From assembly GCA_009617715.1 (NCBI GenBank), contig VTFK01000035.1, forward strand, positions 930,001 through 994,000: 64,000 nt of DNA. Reading direction: 5' to 3'. Position 1 is the first letter of the stretch; each line of letters opens with the position of its first letter. Shown piece by piece: positions 37,966 through 53,869 of this stretch. The notes below the pieces were generated by a model that saw only the letters and a list, made by a program, of their open reading frames with translations, had not been told where the DNA came from and ran no database searches. The position numbers and the translations under genes are program-made. This DNA comes from Plectrocnemia conspersa (taxonomy: Eukaryota > Arthropoda > Insecta > Trichoptera > Polycentropodidae).

Positions 37966-38555
37966 ATGATTCAAAGTGATGTAGCATTTAGAATTATAGA
38001 TAATAGAATCGAAACTATAAATTATGAGTGTTCCAGTAAGTGTTTGGTTATATGAATAATATATCACGATTATTCTAACAAAATTACCATTGACTTTCCA
38101 GGATCAAATATTAAAAGACAAACAGCGGTGATTAGGAACTTAAAGGTATACATACCAAATCTAATTAAACATATTATAATGCTAGTAATAATGAAAAATC
38201 TAGTATTGGTGTAAACAAAATGTTACATTTTACCCACTATATAGTATCGTTTACAGTTATTATTTAAAAGCAATGATAGATCTAATAACATTTACGTATG
38301 GCAAACAATTATTATATGATATATTGCGACAATTTTGAAGAAGATGAAGAGATGACAATCTACGCGTTTAATCCTCGACTGTAATTTCCGTCAATTTTGT
38401 TCTTTGGTTGTCGTTTAAATTTAATTTATGGATTATATTAGTAGTAATAATGTGTTCAATGTTTACTCTTGATAAAGGTCTTATTGTTTTTTAATTATTT
38501 TTCAGAAGCAATGATGGAACAATTTGATGACCTATATGGCTACAACGTAGAATTG
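37966..38555 (+). other. Candidate microexon gene fragment
   Basis: Several short blocks have good splice borders on the plus strand. A frame starting ATG at 37966 ends at 38035 before GTAAGT. A 44-nt block 38102-38145 lies between a TTTCCAG acceptor and a GTATAC donor. A 50-nt block 38506-38555 lies between TTATTTTTCAG and GTATAT. The first two join in frame (phase 1, open through both), but the third continues open only in another phase, so at least one more exon or an inactivated gene is implied. An AAAGCAATGATAGATCT stretch near 38268 resembles the start of the third block, as in a duplicated exon. No protein family recognised. Confidence 0.3.
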
Positions 38556-39050
38556 GTATATATAAACAAAAAGTGAATCTTCTCATGTTGAAGTCACTAT
38601 CAGCAAGTATTATCTTTTTATAAAGAACATACTACATAAGTTTGATGTAACCGAATATCTTGAATTTAGCTATTACGAAAGAGGAATGATGCCACAGAAC
38701 AAAAATTGAATGAAAACCACGACGTATATATATTTTGACACATCGGAATTAAAAATAACCCACTCTTAGATATTTTGGCTATCGATTATTTCAGGTATTC
38801 AACTACATTTATTAGATAACATCCAAGAAACTACACAATTATAAGCTGTCCGTTAGCTGATATATTATATATTATATATAGCGTTCCCACTGCGACAGCG
38901 CCGATTTGATCGACATTAACTTTCAATCCTCATACATACTAAGGATATATTACACGTTCACATTTAACACGTACCTGGTTTATTTGCAATTCTTAAAATC
39001 TAACATATATGTGCGTTAAATCGGAAGAAATGATAATGTTTATGTAATAT
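38556..39050. other. Gene-free gap
   Basis: No gene seen. The last 100 bp resemble the tandem unit that follows, suggesting a degenerate third unit. Confidence 0.4.
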
Positions 39051-39438
39051 AAAAGGAAAAACTCACTTCTCGGCCTCGGAGCCCAGCGACGAGAATTCAA
39101 AATTTGAAGATTTTATTACGAAGATTGTTTTATGATTGTTTTCTAATTTAATCAATCTATTCTTCTTATCCTAAACACATTATGTATATATTTAATTTTC
39201 ATACTTATAACACACCTAGTTAATTTGCAATCCGATTATTTATAAAAGGAAAAACTCACTTTTCGGCCTCGGAGCCAGTCGCCGGGAATTCAAAATTTGA
39301 AGATTTTATTACGAATATTGTTTTATGATTGTTTATTTAGTTTAATCAATGTATTCTTTTAATTCTCAACACATTATGTATATATTTCATTTTCATAGGT
39401 ATAACACACCTAGTTAATTTGCAATTCGATTATTTATA
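39051..39438. repeat. Two-unit tandem repeat, about 193 bp per unit
   Basis: Unit 1 (39051-39243) and unit 2 (39244-39438) share 'aaaaggaaaaactcactt', 'tcggcctcggagcc', 'gaattcaaaatttgaagat', 'tgttttatgattgttt' and 'ataacacacctagttaattt' in the same order with few differences. A partial diverged unit may precede them (about 38940-39050). No coding frame. Confidence 0.85.
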
Positions 39439-39918
39439 TTCAATCAAATGAAGAATTAATGAAAATTATTGTCGCCTAGCAAAATTTTATTATTAAATAA
39501 CAATTATTTAAAACTGTTGTCACGGTACTGTCGGCCATCTTGTTCTATATTTGAATGCTTATTTTTCATTGGTCGAAACAACAGAACGCATTACCGGTGC
39601 CTCGGAAAGCAACGAAGCAAATTCAATTTTTATTATTATTTATTATTATAATTAAATATATTTCCTTTGTTTACGTGTATTTATTATACGCCGTTCGTTA
39701 GTCACTTGGTAATTCCTTGAATTTAAAAATTGCTTAATTGTTGCCGAGGATTCCATCGCAAGACTGTTAACGCGTAAATAAAAATTTCAATACGATATTT
39801 CATGTAAATATGAGAAAAACGTGACGTGTATTTAGAAATTCTTTACATGCACACATACCACCGCAATGCAAATCGTAAAAGCTCGATTTAGCTATTAGCA
39901 AAAACTCTCCCAGCGTGA

Positions 39919-40242
39919 TTGAGAGAATTAATAGATTTTTTTGTGTATTCTGAAGCCAATTGGCTCGGTTTTAAAGAGCAGCTGTATAATAACTTACACG
40001 TTATTGCATCCATATTATTTCGCGATAAAATAAAAGTAGTCGCTTTTATAAAACACTTCATGAAATATGTATGTGATGATGTAGCAGATCATGCTCCATG
40101 TAAGACTTCAGACCTCTTCAAATTAGATTTAACGCCTGAAATTAAAGACCTAGACTTGACCAAAAACCATCTTCGTAATTACTGGCAAAAGAGCAAGGAC
40201 AATGTGTCAAAATCTCGAGTCACAACCGCAAGCGCGCGTTAA
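39919..40242 (+). CDS. Unrecognised open frame, possible 3' exon
   Basis: A 107-codon frame starts at a TTG, not ATG, so if real it is an exon or a truncated gene. The first internal Met is at about codon 48. Composition is protein-like (Trp, Cys and His present; 'NWLGFKEQLYNN', 'YVCDDVADHAPCKTSDLF', 'LRNYWQKSKDN'). No signal peptide or membrane segment. It ends just before a possible TTAA-type element at 40250. It could be part of a transposable-element protein or a decayed host gene. Confidence 0.3.
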   Translation: MRELIDFFVYSEANWLGFKEQLYNNLHVIASILFRDKIKVVAFIKHFMKYVCDDVADHAPCKTSDLFKLDLTPEIKDLDLTKNHLRNYWQKSKDNVSKSRVTTASAR

Positions 40243-40249
40243 ATCTCTA

Positions 40250-40482
40250 TTTTAACCCTTCAAACGCCGGCGAATAATTAGTGAGTCGCATGTAATTTCT
40301 CTTCACGCGTTAGTATTTTTCTCTAAAAAATATCAAATACTTGGTTTACTGATAATTAAAGCTAGAACAATAATATTTACTAATGAAAAAATTGTAAATA
40401 ATTAATTTATTTATTTAAAAAAATAAAGTGCTTAAAAAAAATAATCAATAAGTGACTCACCGCTGAGTTGCTGGCTTTAAAC
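40250..40482. mobile_element. Possible piggyBac-like MITE
   Basis: The element starts after TTAA with CCCTTCAAACGCCGGCG followed by GTGAGTCGC. It ends with GTGACTCACCGC...GGCTTTAA. The inverted 'gtgagtc' and flanking TTAA on both sides fit a TTAA-inserting non-autonomous element, but the termini match only partly. Confidence 0.35.
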
Positions 40483-40959
40483 TGGTCAAAGAACTTTTCG
40501 TGGGTATGCGAACTCAAAACTGCAAGTACAAAGGACAACGGTATCTAGCGATTGGCAAAAGCGTTACGTTACAAAGGTTGTAACATTCCACTTTTGTCCG
40601 TCAATAAAGATGTTAAAAATCTGAAATTATTGCAAAAAATTTTGAAAAGTCACACGCCTTTTTTTCTGGACGTAACGAGGGCTTTTGTGTGGTTCCTTCC
40701 TTCACACTCTTTTGTCAAGTTCATCCTTATTTTTATGATTGAGCTTCTTTGGTGACGGTAAATAAGGCACGAGTTTAAAGAAGAATCCCCACAAGTTAAA
40801 ATTATTCTTAAAATATTTTTCGATGGCTCGTCTAAATTAGTGTGAAAATTGATAAATTTAAAAAAAAATCCTCAAATTAAAAATACTAGATCAGTAAAGA
40901 GGTTTTTGTCAACTTTTTCTCTATAAATAATTAACCTAAATTTCTAGACTAAGAAAGTA
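40483..40959. other. Short gap
   Basis: A 67-codon frame (40552-40755) is open but has no ATG start and no recognised motif. Confidence 0.35.
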
Positions 40960-41960
40960 ATTTGAAAAAATGGTAAATATGCAGATTATGTATCTAATAT
41001 TTAGTCCAATACAGCATAAAGATCAGTGAAATTCTAACTTAATTTTTTTTTGACACAATAAAAATAGAAAAACCGTAATAAAGTCAGCATTTTAAAACTT
41101 GGTTGATGTTATTCATTTCTTATTTTAGACTACACTCTAAAATATGCCATTGCTTCATACCATTTTAAAAGAGTTTCCCTTCTACCAACTTTAATTTTTC
41201 ATTCTATTCTAGTCTTTGCAATTAATTAATAGATTTCTAAAATACCACATAAAATAATTAATATTAAAGATAAACCTGTGCATACATATAAGTGTATATT
41301 AGTGACGAAGGCAAACAAATATAAAACCTGTATTTTACTAATCCACTGCATCTAATCTTGAAATGGCCTTGATGATATACATATGCCCGATATAGAATTG
41401 CAGTCGACGCTTAGCCTAATGCTGGACAACAAAAAAAATTTTGCTTACGAATATTATAAAGATGTTAAGATGAAATTATGTTATCTATACAAACTTTGAT
41501 TCTGCATTAGATTTTTTGAAGTACATATAATCAACATATAGCTGAACATGATTTTGAAGTTGTCATAACTGTCTATGATCTATGAATATCTAGAATTGGG
41601 ATACTTGTAATATAATTTGGCAGTAGTTTGGATGACATGTAGCTGATTTAAGATCTGAAGTTTCTGTGTTTATCATACTTATGTACATATATGGTCATAA
41701 TTTTAACTGCAAGTTTTTTATTGGACGATATAAAATAAATGCAGTCATAGTAATAATCATTTAATTACGATTTTTTACTTATTATATCAGCTTGAAGTAA
41801 TAAATAGTAATCAAGGAAAACATCACTTTTGATTCTAGGTGTAAATATGAAAATATTATGTATGTTTTTTTATAAATATTTTGACGTATGAATATAATAT
41901 AAATTTACTTTTATATAGGCGAAATTTTACATCAATAAAAATATAATTCTTGACGCTTAT
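40960..41960 (-). repeat. Exon-bearing duplicated segment, copy B
   Basis: Similar to copies A and C throughout: 'aaatggtaaatatgcagatta', 'atatttagtccaatacagcat', 'taataaagtcagca', 'atacatatgcccgatatagaattgcag'. The minus-strand exon-like block (about 41330-41425, after a CCAG acceptor) reads open over about 20 codons around 'FYIGHMYIIKAISRLDAVD' and then hits a TAG just before the TACAG/GT donor. Unlike A and C it has no caspase gene next to its right end; copy C follows instead. Confidence 0.55.
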
Positions 41961-42719
41961 CGTATCTTGAAAATGTTTTTTATTTTATAAATTAAAAATA
42001 GGTATGACGAACTTTGCCATCTAATTTATCGAATAAAAACATATTATTAATAAATTTTATTTGTGAGTAAACATTTTATTTTAATTAAAGTAAAATATAT
42101 TCTGGGTGACTTGTTAACTTGTTAATATAAAATATAATAATAAAAAAATATGAATATATTTCTCTCTGATTTCCAAAATGATAACTGTTGTGCTGTGATA
42201 GTTTTAACATTAATATTTTTTTTTAAATAATGAAAAACAAAAATATGTCATTTATTAAACAATCAAGCCATTGATGTTTGTATTATATTCGTAATAATTA
42301 ATTATTGTAATCATTTTATCTCTTTTAAACCGAATATTTTTCAGCATTTTTGTAATGACTAAACATCGTATTTCGATCCCCGTCTTTTACTCATATTTAA
42401 AAAACTAATAAGTATAAGCCTAACAAATAAAATGGTAAAGTAATTTTATATTATTAAAAATATTTTTTGTATATTTCTTTACGCCATTAAAATAGCCATA
42501 ATAAAATAAATTATTGTTTTGAATCACACGATTTCTATAAAATAGGGTAACGACCCGAAATAGGCTGGGAACCAGTTAAATAGGTAAATCTTAATGGCTA
42601 CAACATACGTAAATTGATGAATTATGATCATGAAAAGAAAATAATTGACGAAACATCGATAAAAGTATGCAGGTAACCATTGTGAATGCAAATAATATTA
42701 TATAAGACTTGCAATATAG
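41961..42719. other. AT-rich gap
   Basis: Nothing recognisable. Confidence 0.4.
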
Positions 42720-43245
42720 TTATGGGTCAATTTACCATAAGACTCGTTTTTTTTTAAATTCTTTTTTTTTAAATGCAAATTAAGCTCCTAAACACTTTTT
42801 GCATACGACATTTTTCAGTAGGATTTCATTTTGCAAAATTATGACACTTAAAATTTTTACATTGGCCGCCATTTTGTAAAAAAAATTATATTTTTTTTCA
42901 TACAGAACGTATGTAAAAAAAAAGTAGTTCTATAAAATTCTAAAAAATAAATTTTTAATCTTTAAAACCAAACAGTTAAGAGCGTTAGCTCTTCTGAAAA
43001 TCTCAAAATGGCTCCTATGGGGGTCCGATCGAACTGATACATCGCTTGTTTTGAAGCAAAAACCTATTTTTTTAAAATATTTTATTTAGATGAAGTTTAG
43101 GCTTTTAAACGTTTCATATGTAGCGATCTTTTCGTTAAAATATAAACCTACTGAGTTACGAGTGTTGAAGTTTTTATACTCTTCGCCATTTTGCAAAAAA
43201 TTGGGACATTGGATTTTGCTAATGAACATATACAGGATGCTTAAG
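42720..43245. repeat. Dispersed repeat, copy 2
   Basis: Second copy of the family described at 1085-1760; both end in 'acattggattt.gct.atgaacatatac'. It also contains 'gggggtccgat' and 'tgatacatcgcttgttttgaagcaaaaa'. Open frames here (43086-43287) are overlapping and on both strands, so they are not considered genes. Confidence 0.65.
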
Positions 43246-43899
43246 AATTTTATACTGTCACCAAAATTCAACTTTAAATATGTATAAATAAGCTCACACT
43301 GACCTTAACTATATTGCAAGTATTATATATTAAACGCAAATTAATTTGGGTTTATATATTATACAATAAAAAAATATAATGTTAAAGTAATAAAAAAAAC
43401 AATATTATTTTATTTCTAATATAATACATAAAAAAATATTTAATAACCTAATAGAGTGTACTTTACTTAGTACTTAGTTTTACAAAATATTTATTTAAAA
43501 AGATAATTGCATATTTCAACACAAACTCACACTACCTATATAATATAACAAAAGTAGTATCACATGTGTTTATTTTTTGTATTTAATTTCTCAATAACCG
43601 ATATAATCGAAAATTGTTTATATTTTAATCGAGCTTATAATTTGGTTTTCATGCTTACGTACATACATATGTCGCGCAAAATCTTTACAATAAATAATAG
43701 ATTAAAAGTACATGTAGTATATAAAATTAATATATTTAAAATAAAATTGTCTAAACTGACTTATAACTAAATATAAAAATTAACATTTAACGTCAGTATT
43801 AACATTTTTATACATATATAAAGCATTTACATATTTCATTTTTATAAATTTGTGAGTATATCCGAAGCACATAGAATTAATAGTTTCAAGCAATTAACT
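43246..43899. other. AT-rich gap
   Basis: No gene; the right part begins to resemble sequence left of copy A (for example the 'catttcat/cattt' and 'taatataataa' blocks), so the duplicated segment may start here. Confidence 0.35.
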
Positions 43900-45060
43900 T
43901 AAAAAATAGTCAACATACCGATTTTGTATCTGATATCTAGTCTAATACAACTTTTAGATTACTTAAATTAATACTGTGCTAGCAACACATCATTTTTTAA
44001 TACGCATATAATAAAAAAAATAAACCGTAATAAAGTAAAAAAAAATAATCTTGGTTGATGTTCTTCTTATTGTATTTCTAACTACGCCTTAGAAAGTGCT
44101 ATTGTATCCCACTATTTTAAGAATTTCGCCCTTTTAACAACTTCAATTTTTCATTTAATGTCTCCATTGTATCTTTAAGTTGTTGTATAGACTCCAAAGA
44201 GCACCAGGGTAATCTGTGTTTAGTATGATTATCTCTTAAATTCGTCTTTTATCTTTCAACAACTCTCATATAGTGAAGTAAATCCATATTTTTAATAGGC
44301 AACTGTGTGATCATTTATCTGACTATAGATTTCTGAAATACAACATAAAATAATTATTTATAAAAATATAAATATAAATGTACAGAAGCAAGGAAGACAA
44401 GAAAATATAAATTAATAAAACCTGTATATAAATAATCTATTGTGTCTAATCTTGAAATTGTCTTTATGATATACATATGCCCGATATTGAATTGCAGAGA
44501 TGACGACGTTTATGCTGAATAACAAAAAATATTTTTTTGCTAAAAATATAATAAATTAGTTACGATAAAAGTATGGTATCGATACTAACTTTAATACTGC
44601 ATCTGCTCCATTGAGATTCATAGATTGAATATTTAACTTTAACTGTGTTTTTCAGATGGCATAGCTATCATGGGGATAAATATAACTTTTAATTGTGATA
44701 TAATTTAGGCGATTATATTCAAGCAGTAGTTTAGATGACTTGTAGCTGATTGGATAGTTCTGGTCTTGTCTTTTGTGTAGGTTCTGGTTTTGTCTTTGCG
44801 AGTGCAAGTTTTGAACTACATATATGGTCATGATTTTAATTGCAAATTATTCGATGGATGATATAATATAAATGTGACAGTGATTATAATTAAATAGTTA
44901 ATAGTATTAATCGTTTAATTACGTTTTTTTTACTTATTATGTATTAAACATTTGCGTGAATATAATAATATTTTGTATAGTTTTCTTATAAATATTTTTA
45001 CATATATTGTACGTTTACTTATAATTCATGTTTCATATTAATAAAAAATAATATATTTTC
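43900..45060 (-). repeat. Exon-bearing duplicated segment, copy C (best-preserved exons)
   Basis: The minus strand has an acceptor (GTTATTCAG) then a 93-nt block 44514-44422 open in at least one frame ('FNIGHMYIIKTISRLDTID'), ending TATACAG/GT. About 90 nt further, an acceptor TATTTCAG opens a second block from 44332. That block contains a terminal helix-like frame ('LESIQQLKDTMETLNEKLK...', stop near 44117), with a stop or frameshift between its halves. The blocks look like exons of an unidentified gene, partly decayed. The segment lies about 0.6 kb 3' of caspase gene 3, the same relation as copy A has to gene 1. Confidence 0.5.
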
Positions 45061-45284
45061 TAATAATAGGTACTTGATTTTTGGCTTACATTAAACATTA
45101 TGACATTAAAAATAAGCATATTGAACTTTAACGATATTTAAACACAGACGCTCACATACATATATACATACACATATTTTAATATATATATATATATCTT
45201 TTTGAAATCTCGGGACTCATCGCGATTTTTTCTTACTTGTATTCTATATTTCGGCCGTGATTTTGCGGCCATGATCACGAATTT

Positions 45285-45515
45285 TTGATTACATTTTTTT
45301 TAAATCTCATGTGCAGATTGCAAAAAATTTACATTGGACAATCTAACAGACGCATCGCACACAGAGAAAACGAACATAAAAATGCTGTAAAAAAATTTAA
45401 TAATAATTCTACTCTACCCGAACACAGTTTTACAGAAGACCATAAAATTGATTTTAGTAGCACAAAAACCATAGCAAGGTCAAGGATAAGAGCGGCAGTT
45501 GCAAATAATTCGTGA
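45285..45515 (+). pseudogene. GIY-YIG nuclease fragment, Penelope-like element relic
   Basis: The frame reads C..L..KIYIGQSNRRIAHRENEHKNAV, then a spacer, '(L)PEHSFTEDHKIDFSSTK'. This matches the order of GIY-YIG motifs (IYIG, R..EH) and the following 'H....H.IDF...K' found in the endonuclease domain of Penelope-like retroelements. Only about 65 codons remain, with no reverse transcriptase nearby, so it is a fragment. It ends just before the A-run and AT microsatellite. Confidence 0.55.
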
Positions 45516-45531
45516 TCATGTCCGAAATATA

Positions 45532-50414
<4,883 letters not shown>

Positions 50415-50509
50415 AACTTGGGATTGGTTCGTTCTGAAAGGAAACTCTATATTGCTAAGAAATATTTTTTGTAGTGAAAATCGAGAATTTATACGTTGCT
50501 GGACATTAT

Positions 50510-51937
50510 TTAATGCTGAAACAAATTCAGCATATTGATTAGTTTGAAAAAAAAGTCGGTAATCAGTTCTATATTACATTCAATATATTCTTCGTTATTA
50601 TCTTTAAAAGGAACCCATGGACCTATATCAATGGTACGATCCATTATTAATTTTGCAAGAGCAACCCCAATGTAATTATAATCGTCGTGTAAAATGCAAA
50701 AGCGTTTTCTTAATTTTAAGTATCTACCAGAATCAAAAGCAAGTATCATATATAAACATTTTTTCATGGGATGAACATAATAAGAATATTCAATATTTTC
50801 AGGTAAAAAATAAGAATTAGCATCTTGAAAATTAATGTTTAATATTTCTAAAGCTTTTTTATTTTTGAGAATTAGCAAAGCTTCTACTAATATGCCTATC
50901 CTGTGCGTTTCCATAATTATACATAAAAATTCATGAAAGGAATCATTAGAACGCGATATTTGATAAATCAAGGTTGAGTTATACTCTGATAGCAAAAATA
51001 TTATCACAATTCGTTCGTGAAATTTTAAGTATTCTGCGATTTTTAATAAATTTAATTGATTCGATTGGGTAATATTTATCTTATCAATTGCTTCGATTGG
51101 TATTGAAATATTTGTGTCATTGTGGGTTATTTGAAACATGGTTATACCACAGGCTCGATATTGTCTATACTGTATGTTTTTAGAATCGGTAATTACGTTA
51201 TTAGTAAAATTCTGTTTTTTTTCTTCATTCATACAATTTATTCGGTCTCTGACATTCATAAAAATAGTTCTCCATTTATATCCGATAAATTCATGACTTT
51301 CAAAAATCATTAGTGATATATCTACTAGCTCATAAAATTGTATCGAGTTTTTCAACGGTGTCCATGATCCAAAATGTATCATTTGTAACAATTTTAATTC
51401 AAGAAAAAATAACTCTAAATAATTGCAACCAAATTCATCAAATTGTTTTCTAACGGATTTTTTTAAATACGAGGGTACTTCACAAACCTCCATTAATTTA
51501 TTTATATAAACGCGAGCATCTTTATTATTTAAGCTTTTGCAAAACGCGTGTAACATTTTTTTAAGGGGATGAATTAAAATCGAATATTCGGTAACATAAG
51601 GCAAAAAATTACATTTACCTTGTTCCAGGTCTATGTTAAATTCTTTTAAGACATCGTAATTTCCAATTATCAGCAAAGCTTCCACTAAAGTTGCCTTCCA
51701 GAGCGGTCCATAGTTTACGGCCCAGGTATGCAAAAAATCAAGGGAACCGTTCTTTAGCACGGTTTCACCCAATTTAAGAGAAACTTTGCTGCAGTCGAAT
51801 AGCAAAAATAATAGAGAGATAACCTCATTATCTTTGAGTTTTTTTTCGATTTCAACCAAAACTTTTAGTTCGAGACGTCCAAAATCAAAAAAGGCCAGGG
51901 CGTAGATGCCATCGGAGTTTTTGTTGGCAATTTCCAT
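50510..51937 (-). CDS. Dredd-like: 5' part of gene 3: two DED-pair modules, cut by frameshift
   Basis: This 475-residue frame starts at the ATG 51935-51937; a GTG just before it is ignored because the ATG aligns with the starts of genes 1 and 2. It holds module 1 (GSW at 190-192) and module 2 (GPW at 439-441, Ser replaced by Pro). After 'ECNIELITDFF', a run of eight A on the plus strand (50547-50554) shifts the frame. The next codons are unrelated and stop at 50510, whereas the expected continuation (Q-T-N-Q-Y-A-E-F then NNVQQRINSRF) reads on in the frame of 45693-50414. One extra or two fewer bases in the run would join them into about 2,080 residues. Either a sequence error, a true inactivating mutation, or slippage in expression. 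If real and unrepaired, the product would be a caspase-free prodomain protein. Confidence 0.85.
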   Translation of the reverse strand: MEIANKNSDGIYALAFFDFGRLELKVLVEIEKKLKDNEVISLLFLLFDCSKVSLKLGETVLKNGSLDFLHTWAVNYGPLWKATLVEALLIIGNYDVLKEFNIDLEQGKCNFLPYVTEYSILIHPLKKMLHAFCKSLNNKDARVYINKLMEVCEVPSYLKKSVRKQFDEFGCNYLELFFLELKLLQMIHFGSWTPLKNSIQFYELVDISLMIFESHEFIGYKWRTIFMNVRDRINCMNEEKKQNFTNNVITDSKNIQYRQYRACGITMFQITHNDTNISIPIEAIDKINITQSNQLNLLKIAEYLKFHERIVIIFLLSEYNSTLIYQISRSNDSFHEFLCIIMETHRIGILVEALLILKNKKALEILNINFQDANSYFLPENIEYSYYVHPMKKCLYMILAFDSGRYLKLRKRFCILHDDYNYIGVALAKLIMDRTIDIGPWVPFKDNNEEYIECNIELITDFFFKLINMLNLFQH

Positions 51938-52750
51938 CACTTGGGTGTAATTGGACTTTTAAATAAAGACTGCAATCAAAAAATATTTTACACCTATTTA
52001 TATATTTTTGATATTTGATAAAAAATAATCTATATTGATAAGCTAGTATGTTTTTAATAAATTTTAGACAAATAAAAAATTGAAAATTAAAATCACACAG
52101 CTATTTAAAAAATAAAAAATATACATTAAAATAACAATCAAACTTTTAATCTATACATTGACATACGCTTAAGACAAGTTATCTATGTAGACTGTATCGC
52201 AAGACATTCGCAAAATATAATCACAACCTAAAACTTGAACCATATAAAAGCAAATTAATGTAAGTAATAAATTTTGCTGATTGAAAATTTCCATAGTATT
52301 TTAGTTTAATTGTTAATAAAATATTTATAATGCCGTTTTCTAAATTTTGCGTTTACAAATAACTTGTTACAATTACAGCCGTGACAAATTCATTATCTTA
52401 TTTACATTTAAAGTAAATATCTTCAGCTGATAATATCTAAATTTTAATCCATAAAAAAAAAAAATTTTGATAATATATTTTTGATATACAATAAATATAT
52501 CATTATTCATAAAAGAAATGTATATATTTTTGCTAAATAAAGACCTTTGGTAGCTTGAACAAAACTTTGGTTATTAATAGGTTGTAACTAATTACTTTGG
52601 TGACGAAACAGTACCGTTTTTAATCGTTACTAATTTGACGCACAAAATTTATTTAAATATTTTACCATTAAAAAGACAAAAACACGTTTAAAACATACAT
52701 ATTTTAATAAATACATAGTAGATATATCGAAAAATAAGTTACATAGTGTA
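51938..52750. other. 5' flank of gene 3 and AT-rich gap
   Basis: The sequence upstream of the gene 3 start is AT-rich and does not obviously match the promoters of genes 1 and 2. No clear TATA-like motif with conserved position can be argued. Confidence 0.4.
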
Positions 52751-53044
52751 ATGGTTCATCTTCACTCTCTGGAAGTTACCAAGCCCAAAGGTCAACCGAA
52801 TATGGTCAAGGTCGCCGACTTCCGAGTAGCGTCCACACTGCTCCCAAAATGTATAAATTGCGCACAATGTGGTATTTCGATTAAAATCGACTATGAAAAT
52901 TTAAGCACAGATAAAAAAAAAAAGTTGCTCTCTAAAGCTGATAATTTTTCGCAACTCGTACATTGGGCAATTATTATTATTTTATTTGAGTACAGTGAAA
53001 AATTCAAACCATTGATTGTGATAAAGTGTTTCTACGTTTCATAG
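52751..53044 (+). CDS. Unrecognised small ORF or exon
   Basis: A 97-codon frame starts with ATG and stands out from AT-rich flanks over its first half, which reads as protein-like ('VADFRVASTLLPKCINCAQCGISIKIDYENLS', with a C-x2-C-like pair). The second half becomes AT-rich and hydrophobic, so the real coding part may end at a splice site within it. No family recognised; could be a transposable-element fragment. Confidence 0.3.
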   Translation: MVHLHSLEVTKPKGQPNMVKVADFRVASTLLPKCINCAQCGISIKIDYENLSTDKKKKLLSKADNFSQLVHWAIIIILFEYSEKFKPLIVIKCFYVS

Positions 53045-53869
53045 CTCTTTCTTGCAATAGCTGTCATATTAAACACACAATATTATTTTGAATAAGTACA
53101 ATTTTTTAGTACTTTTTCCTATATTTATTTTTTAATTTTGAGTTAATTGGTTATATTTCCCACCACTTTTTAATCTAGATTTTATATACAATATATAGCT
53201 TAGATCTTTCTCTTTATGATACATGTAAAATTGACTGCGGATTTTTAACACATTGCATACCTTAAAAATGCATTATTCTTAAAAATGGGACGGGGCTTAG
53301 TCGCGAAAGTTAGAACCTAAACCTTTTAAACCATTATAACTTTTTAAATAGGTAACGTGTTAACGTCAAATTTAAAATACAGTTTTGTAATGATTGTAAT
53401 TTTTTAATAATATGGTTACCGTGGTAAAATCAGTAAACGTCAAATTGTGGATCGCGTACTAATAAAATAAAATAAAAATTTGTTTAGAATCACCAAATAT
53501 ACACATATTTAAAAAAAACGATACCGAGTATGATAAAATGCTAGTCAAATACTTTTTCTTAATATAAAACAGTAAATTTGTGACATATACAATTTTTTTT
53601 TTACGCTATGCGGCGAAATTCGCACGACCGTTCAACACGGAATTCCTCTTCCTCGGGCCTACAATTAAAGAAATACTTTAAATACTTTTTAAAATAAAAT
53701 TGCATGAATTATTTCATGAAAAATAAAAAAAAGTTAATTTTTTTTTTTTAAAAAAAGTTTTTTTTTTATAATGTATTTTTTAACACTTATAAAATCATAT
53801 ATTTTACTAAGAGCACTTATGGAATCAACTAAAGTCGAGAAATAATTTTGGCCGTCCAGATCGGGCAAA
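53045..53869. other. AT-rich gap
   Basis: No gene recognised; several A and T runs. Confidence 0.45.

Noticed and set aside
50510..51937. Treating the 475-residue frame as an independent caspase-free adaptor gene
   Set aside because: The downstream frame begins in the middle of a module and homology runs through the homopolymer, so a single frameshifted gene is the simpler reading; an independent truncated product remains possible.
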